Origin: Pseudomonadota bacterium
GTDB lineage: Bacteria; Myxococcota; Polyangia; Polyangiales; Polyangiaceae
Direction: 5' to 3'
Length of the DNA: 18,642 nt
Assembly (NCBI GenBank): GCA_023419055.1
Contig: JAEZYO010000638.1
Span: 1 to 18,642 of the forward strand
This document shows, in pieces, positions 1-7,370 of the stretch; within the stretch, counting starts at the first letter, position 1, and each line of letters begins with the position of its first letter. The notes beneath the pieces are model-generated. The model saw nothing but the letters and a program-made list of their open reading frames with translations. It made no database searches and was not told the DNA's origin. The translations under genes and the position numbers were made by a program.

Positions 1-369
1 GTGCACGCGGGCGGGCTCGAGTGAGCCCAAAAGGAGGCGCTGCAGCCGCGCTCGATGAATCGCCACCATCGGCGCGCCGAGCTCTCGCTTCAAGAAGTCG
101 AGCGGCACCGAGTGCAAGACCTTGCCCGACGCTGCGCGCCCCGAAGCCCGCTCGATCTCCTTACCCTCGGAGAGAACCGCCTGGTCTAGCCCGAGGCTGC
201 CGAGCGCGCGCATGGCTCCCGCTTGCATCACGATGCCCGCGCCGACCTGCCGAACTTCCGGAGCTCGTTCGTAGAGCTCGAACGAGATGCCGCGCGCGGC
301 GAGAGCGCGTGCCAGCGCGGTGCCGCCGATGCCGGCGCCGATGATCAGGACTTGGTGCTCGACCCTCAT
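1..369 (-). CDS. FAD-dependent (class A) monooxygenase, N-terminal part, cut by window edge
   Basis: The first 123 codons of a reverse-strand gene start at an ATG (complement of 367-369), and the frame stays open to base 1. The protein begins MRVEHQVLIIGAGIGGTALA: a short beta strand followed by the Rossmann dinucleotide fold GxGxxG (residues 11-16), which holds the ADP part of FAD. It continues with ELYERA at the end of the second strand (about 31-36), where an acidic residue binds the ribose, and with AIHRARLQRLLL (103-114), matching the 'hR..L...L' segment of p-hydroxybenzoate-hydroxylase-like flavoprotein monooxygenases. These enzymes use NAD(P)H and O2 to hydroxylate small, often aromatic or polyketide substrates. 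The substrate cannot be told because the C-terminal half lies outside the window. A GGAGGG ribosome site (complement of 379-384) sits 9 bases before the start. The tRNA-Thr gene lies 63 bases upstream on the same strand, so the two may share a transcript. Confidence 0.88.
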   Translation of the reverse strand, partial: MRVEHQVLIIGAGIGGTALARALAARGISFELYERAPEVRQVGAGIVMQAGAMRALGSLGLDQAVLSEGKEIERASGRAASGKVLHSVPLDFLKRELGAPMVAIHRARLQRLLLGSLEPARVH

Positions 370-432
370 CCTTGCGAACCCTCCGCGCTCGGCGGCGAAC
401 TCTGCCGCCGAGGATGGCACCGGGGTGCCCTT

Positions 433-507
433 TGGAGCCGACTCCGGGATTTGAACCCGGGACCTCCGCTTTACGAAAGCGATGCTCTACCGCTGAGCTA
501 AGTCGGC
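433..507 (-). tRNA. tRNA-Thr (anticodon CGU)
   Basis: The reverse complement of 433-507 folds into a full cloverleaf. The acceptor stem is GCCGACT/AGTCGGC, the D stem GCTC/GAGC, and the anticodon stem TCGCT/AGCGG carries the 7-base loop TTCGTAA, which places CGT at positions 34-36. The T arm is CCGGG-TTCAAAT-CCCGG. The discriminator base is T and CCA is encoded in the DNA (complement of 435-433). Anticodon CGU reads ACG, a common threonine codon in a high-GC genome. All stems pair, with one T-G wobble at the top of the anticodon stem. Confidence 0.97.
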
Positions 508-518
508 GAGGGAGCGGG

Positions 519-546
519 AGGATACGCGTGCGCGTTCCCTAGTCAA
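519..546 (-). promoter_or_regulatory. sigma70-type promoter of the tRNA-Thr gene
   Basis: On the reverse strand a -35 box TTGACT (complement of 541-546) and a -10 box TATCCT (complement of 519-524) are separated by 16 bases. The predicted start, around 511-512, lies a few bases before the mature tRNA 5' end at 507. TTGACT matches the consensus at five of six positions. Position and orientation fit only the tRNA and possibly the downstream monooxygenase. Confidence 0.7.
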
Positions 547-604
547 GCGTTCCGCATCGAACCACGTCCGAACGGCTCAGGATCCGCTCGCGCCGAGGCC
601 CTCC

Positions 605-621
605 GCGGGATAAGGTCCCGC
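605..621 (+). repeat. Perfect 6-bp inverted repeat just upstream of argJ
   Basis: GCGGGA (605-610) and TCCCGC (616-621) flank the 5-base loop TAAGG, 11 bases before the argJ start codon at 633. As DNA it could be an operator, and as RNA a hairpin exposing AAGG. The sequence TAAGGT (611-616) also resembles a -10 element, but no convincing -35 box is present. Its role is unknown. Confidence 0.4.
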
Positions 622-632
622 CACCTACCAAG

Positions 633-1808
633 ATGACGCCTCCGATCGCGGGTTTCAGGTTTTCGGCTGTTTCTGCAGGGATTCGCAAAGACGGGCGCGT
701 CGACGTGGCGCTCGCTGCGGCCGATCGCCCGGTAACCGCGGCCGGGGTCTTCACGCGAAACTTGGTCCGGGCTGCCCCCGTCGTCGTGGCGGAGGAGCGC
801 GTCCAGCTCGGCCTGTCGCGCGCCGTGCTGGTCAACGCGGGCTGCGCCAACGCCTGCACCGGCGAGCCCGGCCACCGAGCCACGCTCGAAACAACCCGCG
901 GGGTGGCGCTCGCGCTCGGGGCCGACGAAAAAGAGGTCCTGCCCGCCTCCACGGGCGTGATCGGCGCGGTGCTCCCGGCGGACAAGATCCTCGCGAAGAC
1001 GGGCGAGCTCGTGGAGCGCCTGTCCCCCGAAGGGGTGGATGATTTCGCGCTCGCCATCTGCACGACCGATCGCTGGCCCAAGGTCGCCTCGGCGACGCTG
1101 CCGAACGGCGCGCGAGTCCTCGGCATCGGCAAGGGCGCCGGGATGATCCACCCCGACGTGGGTCCGCCCCAGGCGACGATGCTGGTGTTCCTGTTCACCG
1201 ACGCGGTCGTCGCTCGGGCAGACCTCGCTCGGGCGCTCTTCGCCGCGGCGGATCGAACCTTCAACGCCATCACGGTGGACGGCGACACGAGCACCAACGA
1301 CAGCGTGATCGCGCTCGCGTCGGGCGCGTCGGGTCTGTCCGCCACGGCCGACGAGCTTTCGCCCGCCCTCGCTGAGGTGTGCGGCTCGCTCGCTCGCTCG
1401 ATGGTGCGAGACGGGGAAGGCGCCGAACACGCGATCGAGATCAAGGTGTCCGGTCTCGGAACCGAAGAGTCCGCGCGCACCGTCGCGCGCACGGTGGCGA
1501 CCTCGCTGCTCGTGAAGACGGCGCTGTTCGGAAACGACGCGAACTGGGGCCGCCTGCTCGCGGCCGCCGGTCGCTCGGGTGTGCGCTTCAATCCCGCGCA
1601 AGCGCGGATCGCCATCGCGGACGTCGAGATCGTGCGGGCGGGACTCGCCGTCGGCGGCGAGGCCGAAGCCGAGGCGCAACGGCGCATGGCGAAGCAAGAG
1701 GCGTACACGGTGGAGCTCTCGCTCGGCGGGGGCCCGGGTTCCTTCAGCTACTTCACGAGCGACCTCGGCCACAGCTACGTGGACGTGAATGCGGGCTACC
1801 GCTCGTAG
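633..1808 (+). CDS. argJ: Bifunctional glutamate N-acetyltransferase / ornithine acetyltransferase ArgJ
   Basis: This 391-residue protein has the normal length for ArgJ, which moves the acetyl group from N-acetylornithine to glutamate in the cyclic arginine pathway; bifunctional forms also use acetyl-CoA. The oxyanion-hole segment ASTGVIG lies at 105-111, KGAGMI at 167-172, the self-cleavage site Ala181-Thr182 in QATML, TVDGDTSTND at 214-223, VKTALFGNDANWGRLLAAAG at 294-313, and the C-terminal NAGYRS at 386-391. Autocleavage before Thr182 makes the alpha and beta chains, with Thr182 as the nucleophile. The stretch before the site reads HPDVGPPQATML where the usual form is HPNMATML, about four residues longer. 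The ATG at 633 gives the expected N-terminus, though the ribosome site is weak. The next gene overlaps its 3' end by 20 bases. The enzyme is cytoplasmic. Without acetyl-CoA assays, the bifunctional activity is inferred from the family. Confidence 0.96.
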   Translation: MTPPIAGFRFSAVSAGIRKDGRVDVALAAADRPVTAAGVFTRNLVRAAPVVVAEERVQLGLSRAVLVNAGCANACTGEPGHRATLETTRGVALALGADEKEVLPASTGVIGAVLPADKILAKTGELVERLSPEGVDDFALAICTTDRWPKVASATLPNGARVLGIGKGAGMIHPDVGPPQATMLVFLFTDAVVARADLARALFAAADRTFNAITVDGDTSTNDSVIALASGASGLSATADELSPALAEVCGSLARSMVRDGEGAEHAIEIKVSGLGTEESARTVARTVATSLLVKTALFGNDANWGRLLAAAGRSGVRFNPAQARIAIADVEIVRAGLAVGGEAEAEAQRRMAKQEAYTVELSLGGGPGSFSYFTSDLGHSYVDVNAGYRS

Positions 1809-2148
1809 CGCCCTCGCGCTCACGTTCGCGCTCTTCGCCTGCTCTCCGCAGCGCGGCACGATCGGGGCGGTGGTCGGGCAGGCCCCGGACGGCAGGCTCT
1901 ACGTCCGAGAGACGCCGAGCGGGCTCGCCGCCGAGAAGGCGGGGCTCCGTCCGGACGACGAGATCCTCCTCATCGACGGGCGAGACGTCCGAGCCCTCAC
2001 CCCGCAGCAAGTCCACGAGCTCTTGAGCGGTGACGTGGGCGACCCGGTCAAGCTCACTCTGGTGCGGGGCGAAGAAGTGCTGCGCGTCACGCTGCGCCGA
2101 ACGGCGGCGCGCAAACACCGCGTGAACGAAGCGGGAGAAGCGGAGTAG
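1789..2148 (+). CDS. Small PDZ-domain lipoprotein
   Basis: This 119-residue protein opens with a short signal peptide, a positive N-terminus (MRATAR) followed by a hydrophobic run ending in the lipobox LFAC (15-18). Cys18 is the probable lipidated residue, so the mature protein should be anchored in a membrane on the periplasmic side. Residues about 25-104 form a single PDZ domain: LYVRETPSGLAAEKAGL, then the typical DEILLIDGRDV turn (57-67), and VKLTLVRGEEVLRVTL. PDZ domains bind C-terminal peptides and often guide periplasmic proteases, but no protease domain is attached. The ATG at 1789 lies inside the end of argJ (20-base overlap), and the stop is 9 bases before the CheA hybrid, suggesting translational coupling along one operon. 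Its partner is unknown; a sensor or adaptor role for the downstream kinase is only a guess. Confidence 0.85.
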   Translation: MRATARSALALTFALFACSPQRGTIGAVVGQAPDGRLYVRETPSGLAAEKAGLRPDDEILLIDGRDVRALTPQQVHELLSGDVGDPVKLTLVRGEEVLRVTLRRTAARKHRVNEAGEAE

Positions 2149-2157
2149 GATGGCGGC

Positions 2158-4779
2158 GTGGCTCTCGGCTCGAGCGAGCTCTTCGAACTCTTTCTAGCGC
2201 TCGCTCCCGCGCGCCTCGGAGCGGCCCGGGGCGCGCTCGAGCCCGCCGACGAGCAAGAGCGCGCGGCCGAGCTCGGCGCGAGCCTGATCCCCTTCGCCGT
2301 CGACGCGACGCTGCTCGGAGCCGATGGCTTGGCGGAGCTCGCCCGCGTGGTGGCCGAGAGCGCGTCGGCTCCGCGTGCCGAACTGGACGCCGCGCTGGAC
2401 GAGCTCGAACGAGCCGCCGCGGCGCTCGAACACGGGGACGCTTCGGGAGCGCGTACTGACGAGTCACGCCTGCTCGAGCTCGCGGCGGGGCTCGGACGCG
2501 CAAAGGCGCCGGAGCGAGCGCCGGTCGCCGAGTCGCTCCCCTCGCCCGACGCAAACGTCACCGATCCCGAGAGCGTCTGGGCGCCGGATCTACCCGAGGA
2601 CATGTTGGGCGCCTTCCTGGACGAGTGCGTCGAGCGCACCGAGGCGCTCTCCGAGCGGTTGCTCGCGCTCGAACAACGGGGGGCGGAGCGCGAGCTCGTA
2701 GACGAGATTTTCCGCGATCTCCACACCCTCAAGGGCTCGAGCGGGTTCGCAGGGCTCGCGAAGATGAACCGCGTGGCCCACCGCGCGGAAGATCTCGTCG
2801 GCGAGCTCCGCGACGGCAAGCGCCCGCTCGATCGCCCGCTCGTGAGCGCGCTGCTGGAGACGCTCGACGTGCTGCGCGCGATCCTCGCGCGGGCGCGAGA
2901 CCGGCGACCCATCGACGTGGACGTGAGCGCCCTCCTCGCGCGACTCTCGGATCCAGCGCTCGCCGAGACCGCGGCGCGAGCACCGGAGCGGCCCCCCGCC
3001 GAAGCCCCGGCGCGCGCCCCGACCGAACCCGCGAAATCGGGCGGAGGTGGCGGTCAGGGGACGCTGCGCATCGAGTTCGAGAAGGTCGATCGCCTCCTCA
3101 ACCTGGTGGGTGAAATCGTGCTCGCGCGGGGCCGCCTTCACAGCGCCTCCGAGCTCCAGGAGGGCGTCCTCCATGAAGTGGCCCAGCTCCGCAAGCGCGT
3201 CATTTCCGGCGGCGGCGGCCCGGAAGAGTCTCTCGCCGACGAGCTCGAACGCACCGAGCGGGTCCTCCGGGACAACTACCGCGATCTCGACGCCGGGCTC
3301 GGCGGGCTCGGGCTCGCAGTGGGCCAGCTGCGTGACACGGTGATGAAGCTCCGAATGGTGCCGATCGCGCGGCTGTTCGGGAAGTACCAGCGCACGGTGC
3401 GCGAGCTCTCGCACCGCCTCGGCAAGGAGGTCACGGTCGAGCTCAGGGGCGCCGAGACCGAGCTCGACAAGGTGCTGGTCGAGCGGCTCGAAGATCCGAT
3501 GCTGCACCTGGTGCGAAACGCGGTCGACCACGGCATCGAGCTCCCGGACGCGCGCCGCGCGGCGGGCAAGCCTAAGGTGGGCCGCCTCTTGCTGGAGGCG
3601 GGCCAGCGCGGCGGACAGATCTTCGTGCGCGTCAGTGACGACGGACGTGGTCTCGACGCCGTTCGCTTGAGAGCCAAGGCGGTGGAAAAAGGGCTGCTCA
3701 GCGAGAGCGCGGCCTCCTCTCTGAGTGAACGGGAGGCTTACGAGCTCATCTTTCATCCCGGCTTCTCCACGGCAGATCGGCTGTCGGACGTGTCCGGGCG
3801 CGGCGTGGGGATGGACGTCGTGCGGTCCACGATCGCCGGTCTGAAGGGCAGCATCGACATCGAGTCCGCGCTCGGACGGGGCACGACGTTCGAGCTCGCG
3901 CTGCCACTCACGCTCGCCATCTCGCAGGTCTTGACGGCCCGCGTCGGCGGCGAGGTGGTCGCCATCCCGCTCGATTCAGTCGTCAACGCGCAGAACCTCG
4001 CGCCCTCCGAGCTCGAGACCGTGGCGGCGGGCACGTGCCTCCGCCAGGGCGACGAGCTCGTCCCGGCGCTCGATCTCGCGAGCGCGCTCGGGGTTTCCGG
4101 GGTCTCCCTCGGGCAGCCCGCGCAGAAGAGCGCGGTGGTGGTGGCGATAGGCGCGACCAAGGTCGCGCTGCTCGTCCAGCAGGTGCTCGGCCGACACGAG
4201 ATCGTGATCAAGTCGCTCGGCCCGATGTTGACGCGCGCTCCGTGCGTCGCGGGCGCGGCATTGATCGGTGATCGCATGGTCCTGGTGCTCGATCTGTGGG
4301 ACGTGCTCTCGCGCGACCGCGGCGGGGGGTCGCGCAGAGCCGCGGCTCGGCCGACGTTCCGCGCTCGTGGGCGCGTGCTCGTCGCCGAGGACAGTGACGT
4401 GCTGCGCGAGAGCATCCGGCGCGAGCTCGAGGGCGCGGGCTTCGAGGTCTCGGCCGCGCGCGACGGCCAGGAGGCGCTGGACCTCGCCGCCGGCGCCCGC
4501 TTCGACGCGGTGTGCACGGACGTCGTCATGCCGCGCCTCGATGGCTACGAGCTCACGCGCCGGCTGCGGCAGACGCCGGGCTACGCGGAAGTTCCCATCG
4601 TCATGGTCACCAGCAAAGAAGCTCGACTAGACGCGCTACGGGGGCTCGACGCGGGAGCTTCTGCCTACCTGAAGAAGCCGGTGGACGCGGACGAGCTGAT
4701 TCGAACGCTGCTCGGATTGTTATCCCGTTTGGCCCCGGCAGCGAGGCGAGCACCCGAATCGCCCCCAACCGCCGAGTAA
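2158..4779 (+). CDS. Hybrid CheA-type histidine kinase with C-terminal receiver domain
   Basis: This 873-residue cytoplasmic protein is built as follows: a helical, Hpt-like segment without a phospho-His (about 6-95); a linker; a true Hpt domain (about 146-262) with His189 in HTLKGSSGF; a low-complexity Gly/Pro/Ala linker; a dimerisation domain (303-405); a CheA-type ATPase with N box HLVRNAVDHG (450-459), G1 DDGRGL (494-499) and G2 GRGVGMDV (547-554); a CheW-like domain (585-720); and a receiver (738-857) with Glu744/Asp745, phospho-acceptor Asp788, Thr818 and Lys840. All catalytic residues of a working kinase are present. The architecture resembles FrzE of Myxococcus. It starts at GTG 2158; the nearby ATG at 2150 is in another frame. 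No CheW, receptor, CheR, CheB or CheY gene is nearby, so its receptor and output are unknown. It follows argJ and the PDZ lipoprotein gene with only 9 bases of gap. Confidence 0.93.
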   Translation: MALGSSELFELFLALAPARLGAARGALEPADEQERAAELGASLIPFAVDATLLGADGLAELARVVAESASAPRAELDAALDELERAAAALEHGDASGARTDESRLLELAAGLGRAKAPERAPVAESLPSPDANVTDPESVWAPDLPEDMLGAFLDECVERTEALSERLLALEQRGAERELVDEIFRDLHTLKGSSGFAGLAKMNRVAHRAEDLVGELRDGKRPLDRPLVSALLETLDVLRAILARARDRRPIDVDVSALLARLSDPALAETAARAPERPPAEAPARAPTEPAKSGGGGGQGTLRIEFEKVDRLLNLVGEIVLARGRLHSASELQEGVLHEVAQLRKRVISGGGGPEESLADELERTERVLRDNYRDLDAGLGGLGLAVGQLRDTVMKLRMVPIARLFGKYQRTVRELSHRLGKEVTVELRGAETELDKVLVERLEDPMLHLVRNAVDHGIELPDARRAAGKPKVGRLLLEAGQRGGQIFVRVSDDGRGLDAVRLRAKAVEKGLLSESAASSLSEREAYELIFHPGFSTADRLSDVSGRGVGMDVVRSTIAGLKGSIDIESALGRGTTFELALPLTLAISQVLTARVGGEVVAIPLDSVVNAQNLAPSELETVAAGTCLRQGDELVPALDLASALGVSGVSLGQPAQKSAVVVAIGATKVALLVQQVLGRHEIVIKSLGPMLTRAPCVAGAALIGDRMVLVLDLWDVLSRDRGGGSRRAAARPTFRARGRVLVAEDSDVLRESIRRELEGAGFEVSAARDGQEALDLAAGARFDAVCTDVVMPRLDGYELTRRLRQTPGYAEVPIVMVTSKEARLDALRGLDAGASAYLKKPVDADELIRTLLGLLSRLAPAARRAPESPPTAE

Positions 4780-4836
4780 CCCGCCAATCAGCTGACGGCG
4801 AATTATCGGCCAAATGCGACGAAGGGGGTACTTCCT

Positions 4837-4859
4837 CATGGCGAAAACCATGCTACGGT
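4837..4859 (+). promoter_or_regulatory. Candidate metK promoter with a palindrome in the spacer
   Basis: TGCTACGGT (4851-4859) looks like an extended -10 element (TG-N-TACGGT) and would start transcription near 4866, leaving a leader of about 65 bases before metK. No good -35 box is present: CTTCCT lies at the 17-base spacing. The bases just ahead form a perfect inverted repeat, CATGG-CGAAAA-CCATG (4837-4852), exactly where a repressor would block polymerase. Both calls are by eye. Confidence 0.4.
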
Positions 4860-4865
4860 CCCGGC

Positions 4866-4930
4866 GCTTTTGAAGGGGCTCAGGTGCCCCCCGACGAGCC
4901 GGGCCTTTCGCCCGCGAGCAGGAAGCCACG
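4866..4930 (+). promoter_or_regulatory. metK 5' leader with hairpins and possible Shine-Dalgarno pseudoknot
   Basis: The leader can form GGGGC-TCAGGT-GCCCC (4875-4890) and CGGGC-CTTTC-GCCCG (4900-4914). The loop CUUUC of the second hairpin (4905-4909) can pair over 5 positions, one of them G-U, with GGAAG (4921-4925), the Shine-Dalgarno of metK, across a 6-base linker. An alternative pairing, GGCUC (4877-4881) with GAGCC (4896-4900), excludes both hairpins. A short SD-blocking pseudoknot is the general design of several SAM and SAH riboswitches, but the sequence does not match a consensus I recognise. Pairings are visible; function is inference. Confidence 0.3.
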
Positions 4931-6211
<1,281 letters not shown>

Positions 6212-6216
6212 TCCGG

Positions 6217-6236
6217 AGCGCCTTCTCGAAGGCGCT
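6217..6236 (+). repeat. Hairpin after metK stop
   Basis: AGCGCCTT (6217-6224) and AAGGCGCT (6229-6236) form a perfect 8-bp stem with a CTCG loop, 5 bases after the metK stop. No T run follows, so it is more likely an RNA-stabilising hairpin ahead of the true terminator at 6252 than a terminator itself. Confidence 0.6.
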
Positions 6237-6251
6237 TCGAGCCTGCAAGAC

Positions 6252-6284
6252 AGCCCGGAGCTCGCGAGAGCCCCGGGCTTTTTT
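6252..6284 (+). terminator. Intrinsic terminator of metK
   Basis: AGCCCGG (6252-6258) pairs with CCGGGCT (6273-6279). Inside it GCTC-GCGA-GAGC (6260-6271) makes a second perfect stem with a GNRA-type tetraloop, and the whole hairpin runs into six Ts (6279-6284). This is a textbook Rho-independent terminator, 40 bases after the metK stop. Confidence 0.92.
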
Positions 6285-6295
6285 GCGCGTAATTT

Positions 6296-6312
6296 TTGGC
6301 ACGGACATTGTC
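6296..6312 (+). promoter_or_regulatory. sigma54-like (-24/-12) promoter candidate for the SDR gene
   Basis: TTGGCACGGACATTGTC (6296-6312) matches the sigma54 consensus YTGGCACGRNNNTTGCW with the correct 10 bases between the -24 GG (6298-6299) and the -12 element. The one important deviation is GT instead of GC at -12 (6310-6311). The predicted start near 6322 would give a leader of about 30 bases before the ATG at 6354. Any activator site would have to lie within or beyond the metK terminator. Confidence 0.35.
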
Positions 6313-6353
6313 TGACATCCCTCTTGTCCGGGAAGGCCTTAGGGGTGGGAGTC

Positions 6354-7352
6354 ATGAAAGCATCCGAAGCTCCCCCGGGAGCACGCCCGCTCGAGAACAA
6401 GGTGGCCTTGGTGGCCGGAGCCACGCGAGGAGCCGGCCGCGGTATCGCGACCATGCTCGGGGAAGCGGGCGCCACGGTGTACTGCACGGGCCGCAGCACC
6501 CGCGCGAACCGCACTCCGCCGGGGGAAGGCGAATGGGAGCGCGCGTTCGGGCTCTCGTCGCGTCCGGAGACGATCGACGAGACCGCGGAGCTCGTGAACG
6601 CGCAGGGCGGGAAAGGTATCGCCGTGCAGGTCGACCACACGCGCCCCGAGGAAGTGAAGGCGCTGCTCGAGCGCATCGCGACGGAGAGCGGTCGGCTCGA
6701 CGTGCTGGTGAACGACGTCTGGGGAGGTGACGAGCTCAGCGAGTGGGGCAAGCCGTTCTGGGAGCTCTCGCTATCGAAGGGTCTCGCTCTGCTGGAGCGC
6801 GCGATCGGTTCTCACCTCGTCACGGCTCGGCTCGCGGCTCCGCTGATGGTGGCGCAGCGCTCCGGTTTGATCGTCGAGATCACGGACGGGGACTCGCTCG
6901 CTTACCGGGGGTCTCTCTTCTACGACCTCGCCAAGGTGAGCGTGATCCGCCTCGCGTTCGTGATGGCAGAGGAGCTCCGCTCTCACGGCGTGACCGCGCT
7001 CGCCGTCACCCCCGGCTTCTTGCGCTCGGAGGCGATGCTCGACTACTTCGGCGTGAGCGAGACGAACTGGCGGGACGGCGGCGCGAAAGAGCCTCATTTT
7101 CTCGCGTCGGAAACGCCGAGCTACGTCGGGCGTGCCGTGGCCGCTCTGGCAGCCGACCCGAACGTCGCCGCCAAGAGCGGACAGGTCTTGAGCTCCTGGG
7201 ACTTGCAGAGGGAATACGGGTTCGTCGACGCGGACGGGAGGACCCCGAACTGGGGCGATCACTTCGCGACTCGCGGCGCCGAAGAGCAGCACGCCTCCCA
7301 CGATCGCTTCGTCGCGGGGTTCGCCGCCTCTCGTGAGCGAAGCCGAGAGTGA
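6354..7352 (+). CDS. Short-chain dehydrogenase/reductase (DHRS1-like SDR)
   Basis: This 332-residue protein has a Rossmann fold. The nucleotide motif AGATRGAGRGIA lies at 21-32, and TGRST (45-49) after the second strand carries Arg47/Ser48, which favours NADPH. LVNDVWGG (118-125) sits where NNAG is usual, and the active-site pair is Tyr190-x3-Lys194 (FYDLAK). The residue 13 before the Tyr, normally Ser, is Thr177, and I find no clear equivalent of the structural Asn. The sequence order and the C-terminal VTPGFLRSEAML (218-229) resemble the DHRS1-like branch. The substrate is unknown. The frame is open back to 6132, inside metK, but the ATG at 6354 with AGGGG at 6341-6345 and the Rossmann start near residue 16 fix the N-terminus. 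The gene lies between the metK terminator and the convergent diguanylate cyclase gene and looks monocistronic. Confidence 0.88.
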   Translation: MKASEAPPGARPLENKVALVAGATRGAGRGIATMLGEAGATVYCTGRSTRANRTPPGEGEWERAFGLSSRPETIDETAELVNAQGGKGIAVQVDHTRPEEVKALLERIATESGRLDVLVNDVWGGDELSEWGKPFWELSLSKGLALLERAIGSHLVTARLAAPLMVAQRSGLIVEITDGDSLAYRGSLFYDLAKVSVIRLAFVMAEELRSHGVTALAVTPGFLRSEAMLDYFGVSETNWRDGGAKEPHFLASETPSYVGRAVAALAADPNVAAKSGQVLSSWDLQREYGFVDADGRTPNWGDHFATRGAEEQHASHDRFVAGFAASRERSRE

Positions 7353-7370
7353 CGTTTCGGCAGAGGGCGC

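Noticed and set aside
539..1859. Two long reverse-strand open frames of 389 and 438 codons across argJ
   Set aside because: They are antisense shadows of a high-GC coding region; their translations are low-complexity and match no family, while argJ is unmistakable.
4866..4930. Known SAM-I, SAM-II or SAM/SAH riboswitch in front of metK
   Set aside because: The GC-rich leader is too short for SAM-I and lacks the conserved core bases and loop lengths of SAM-II and SAM/SAH as I know them; kept only as a possible new element.
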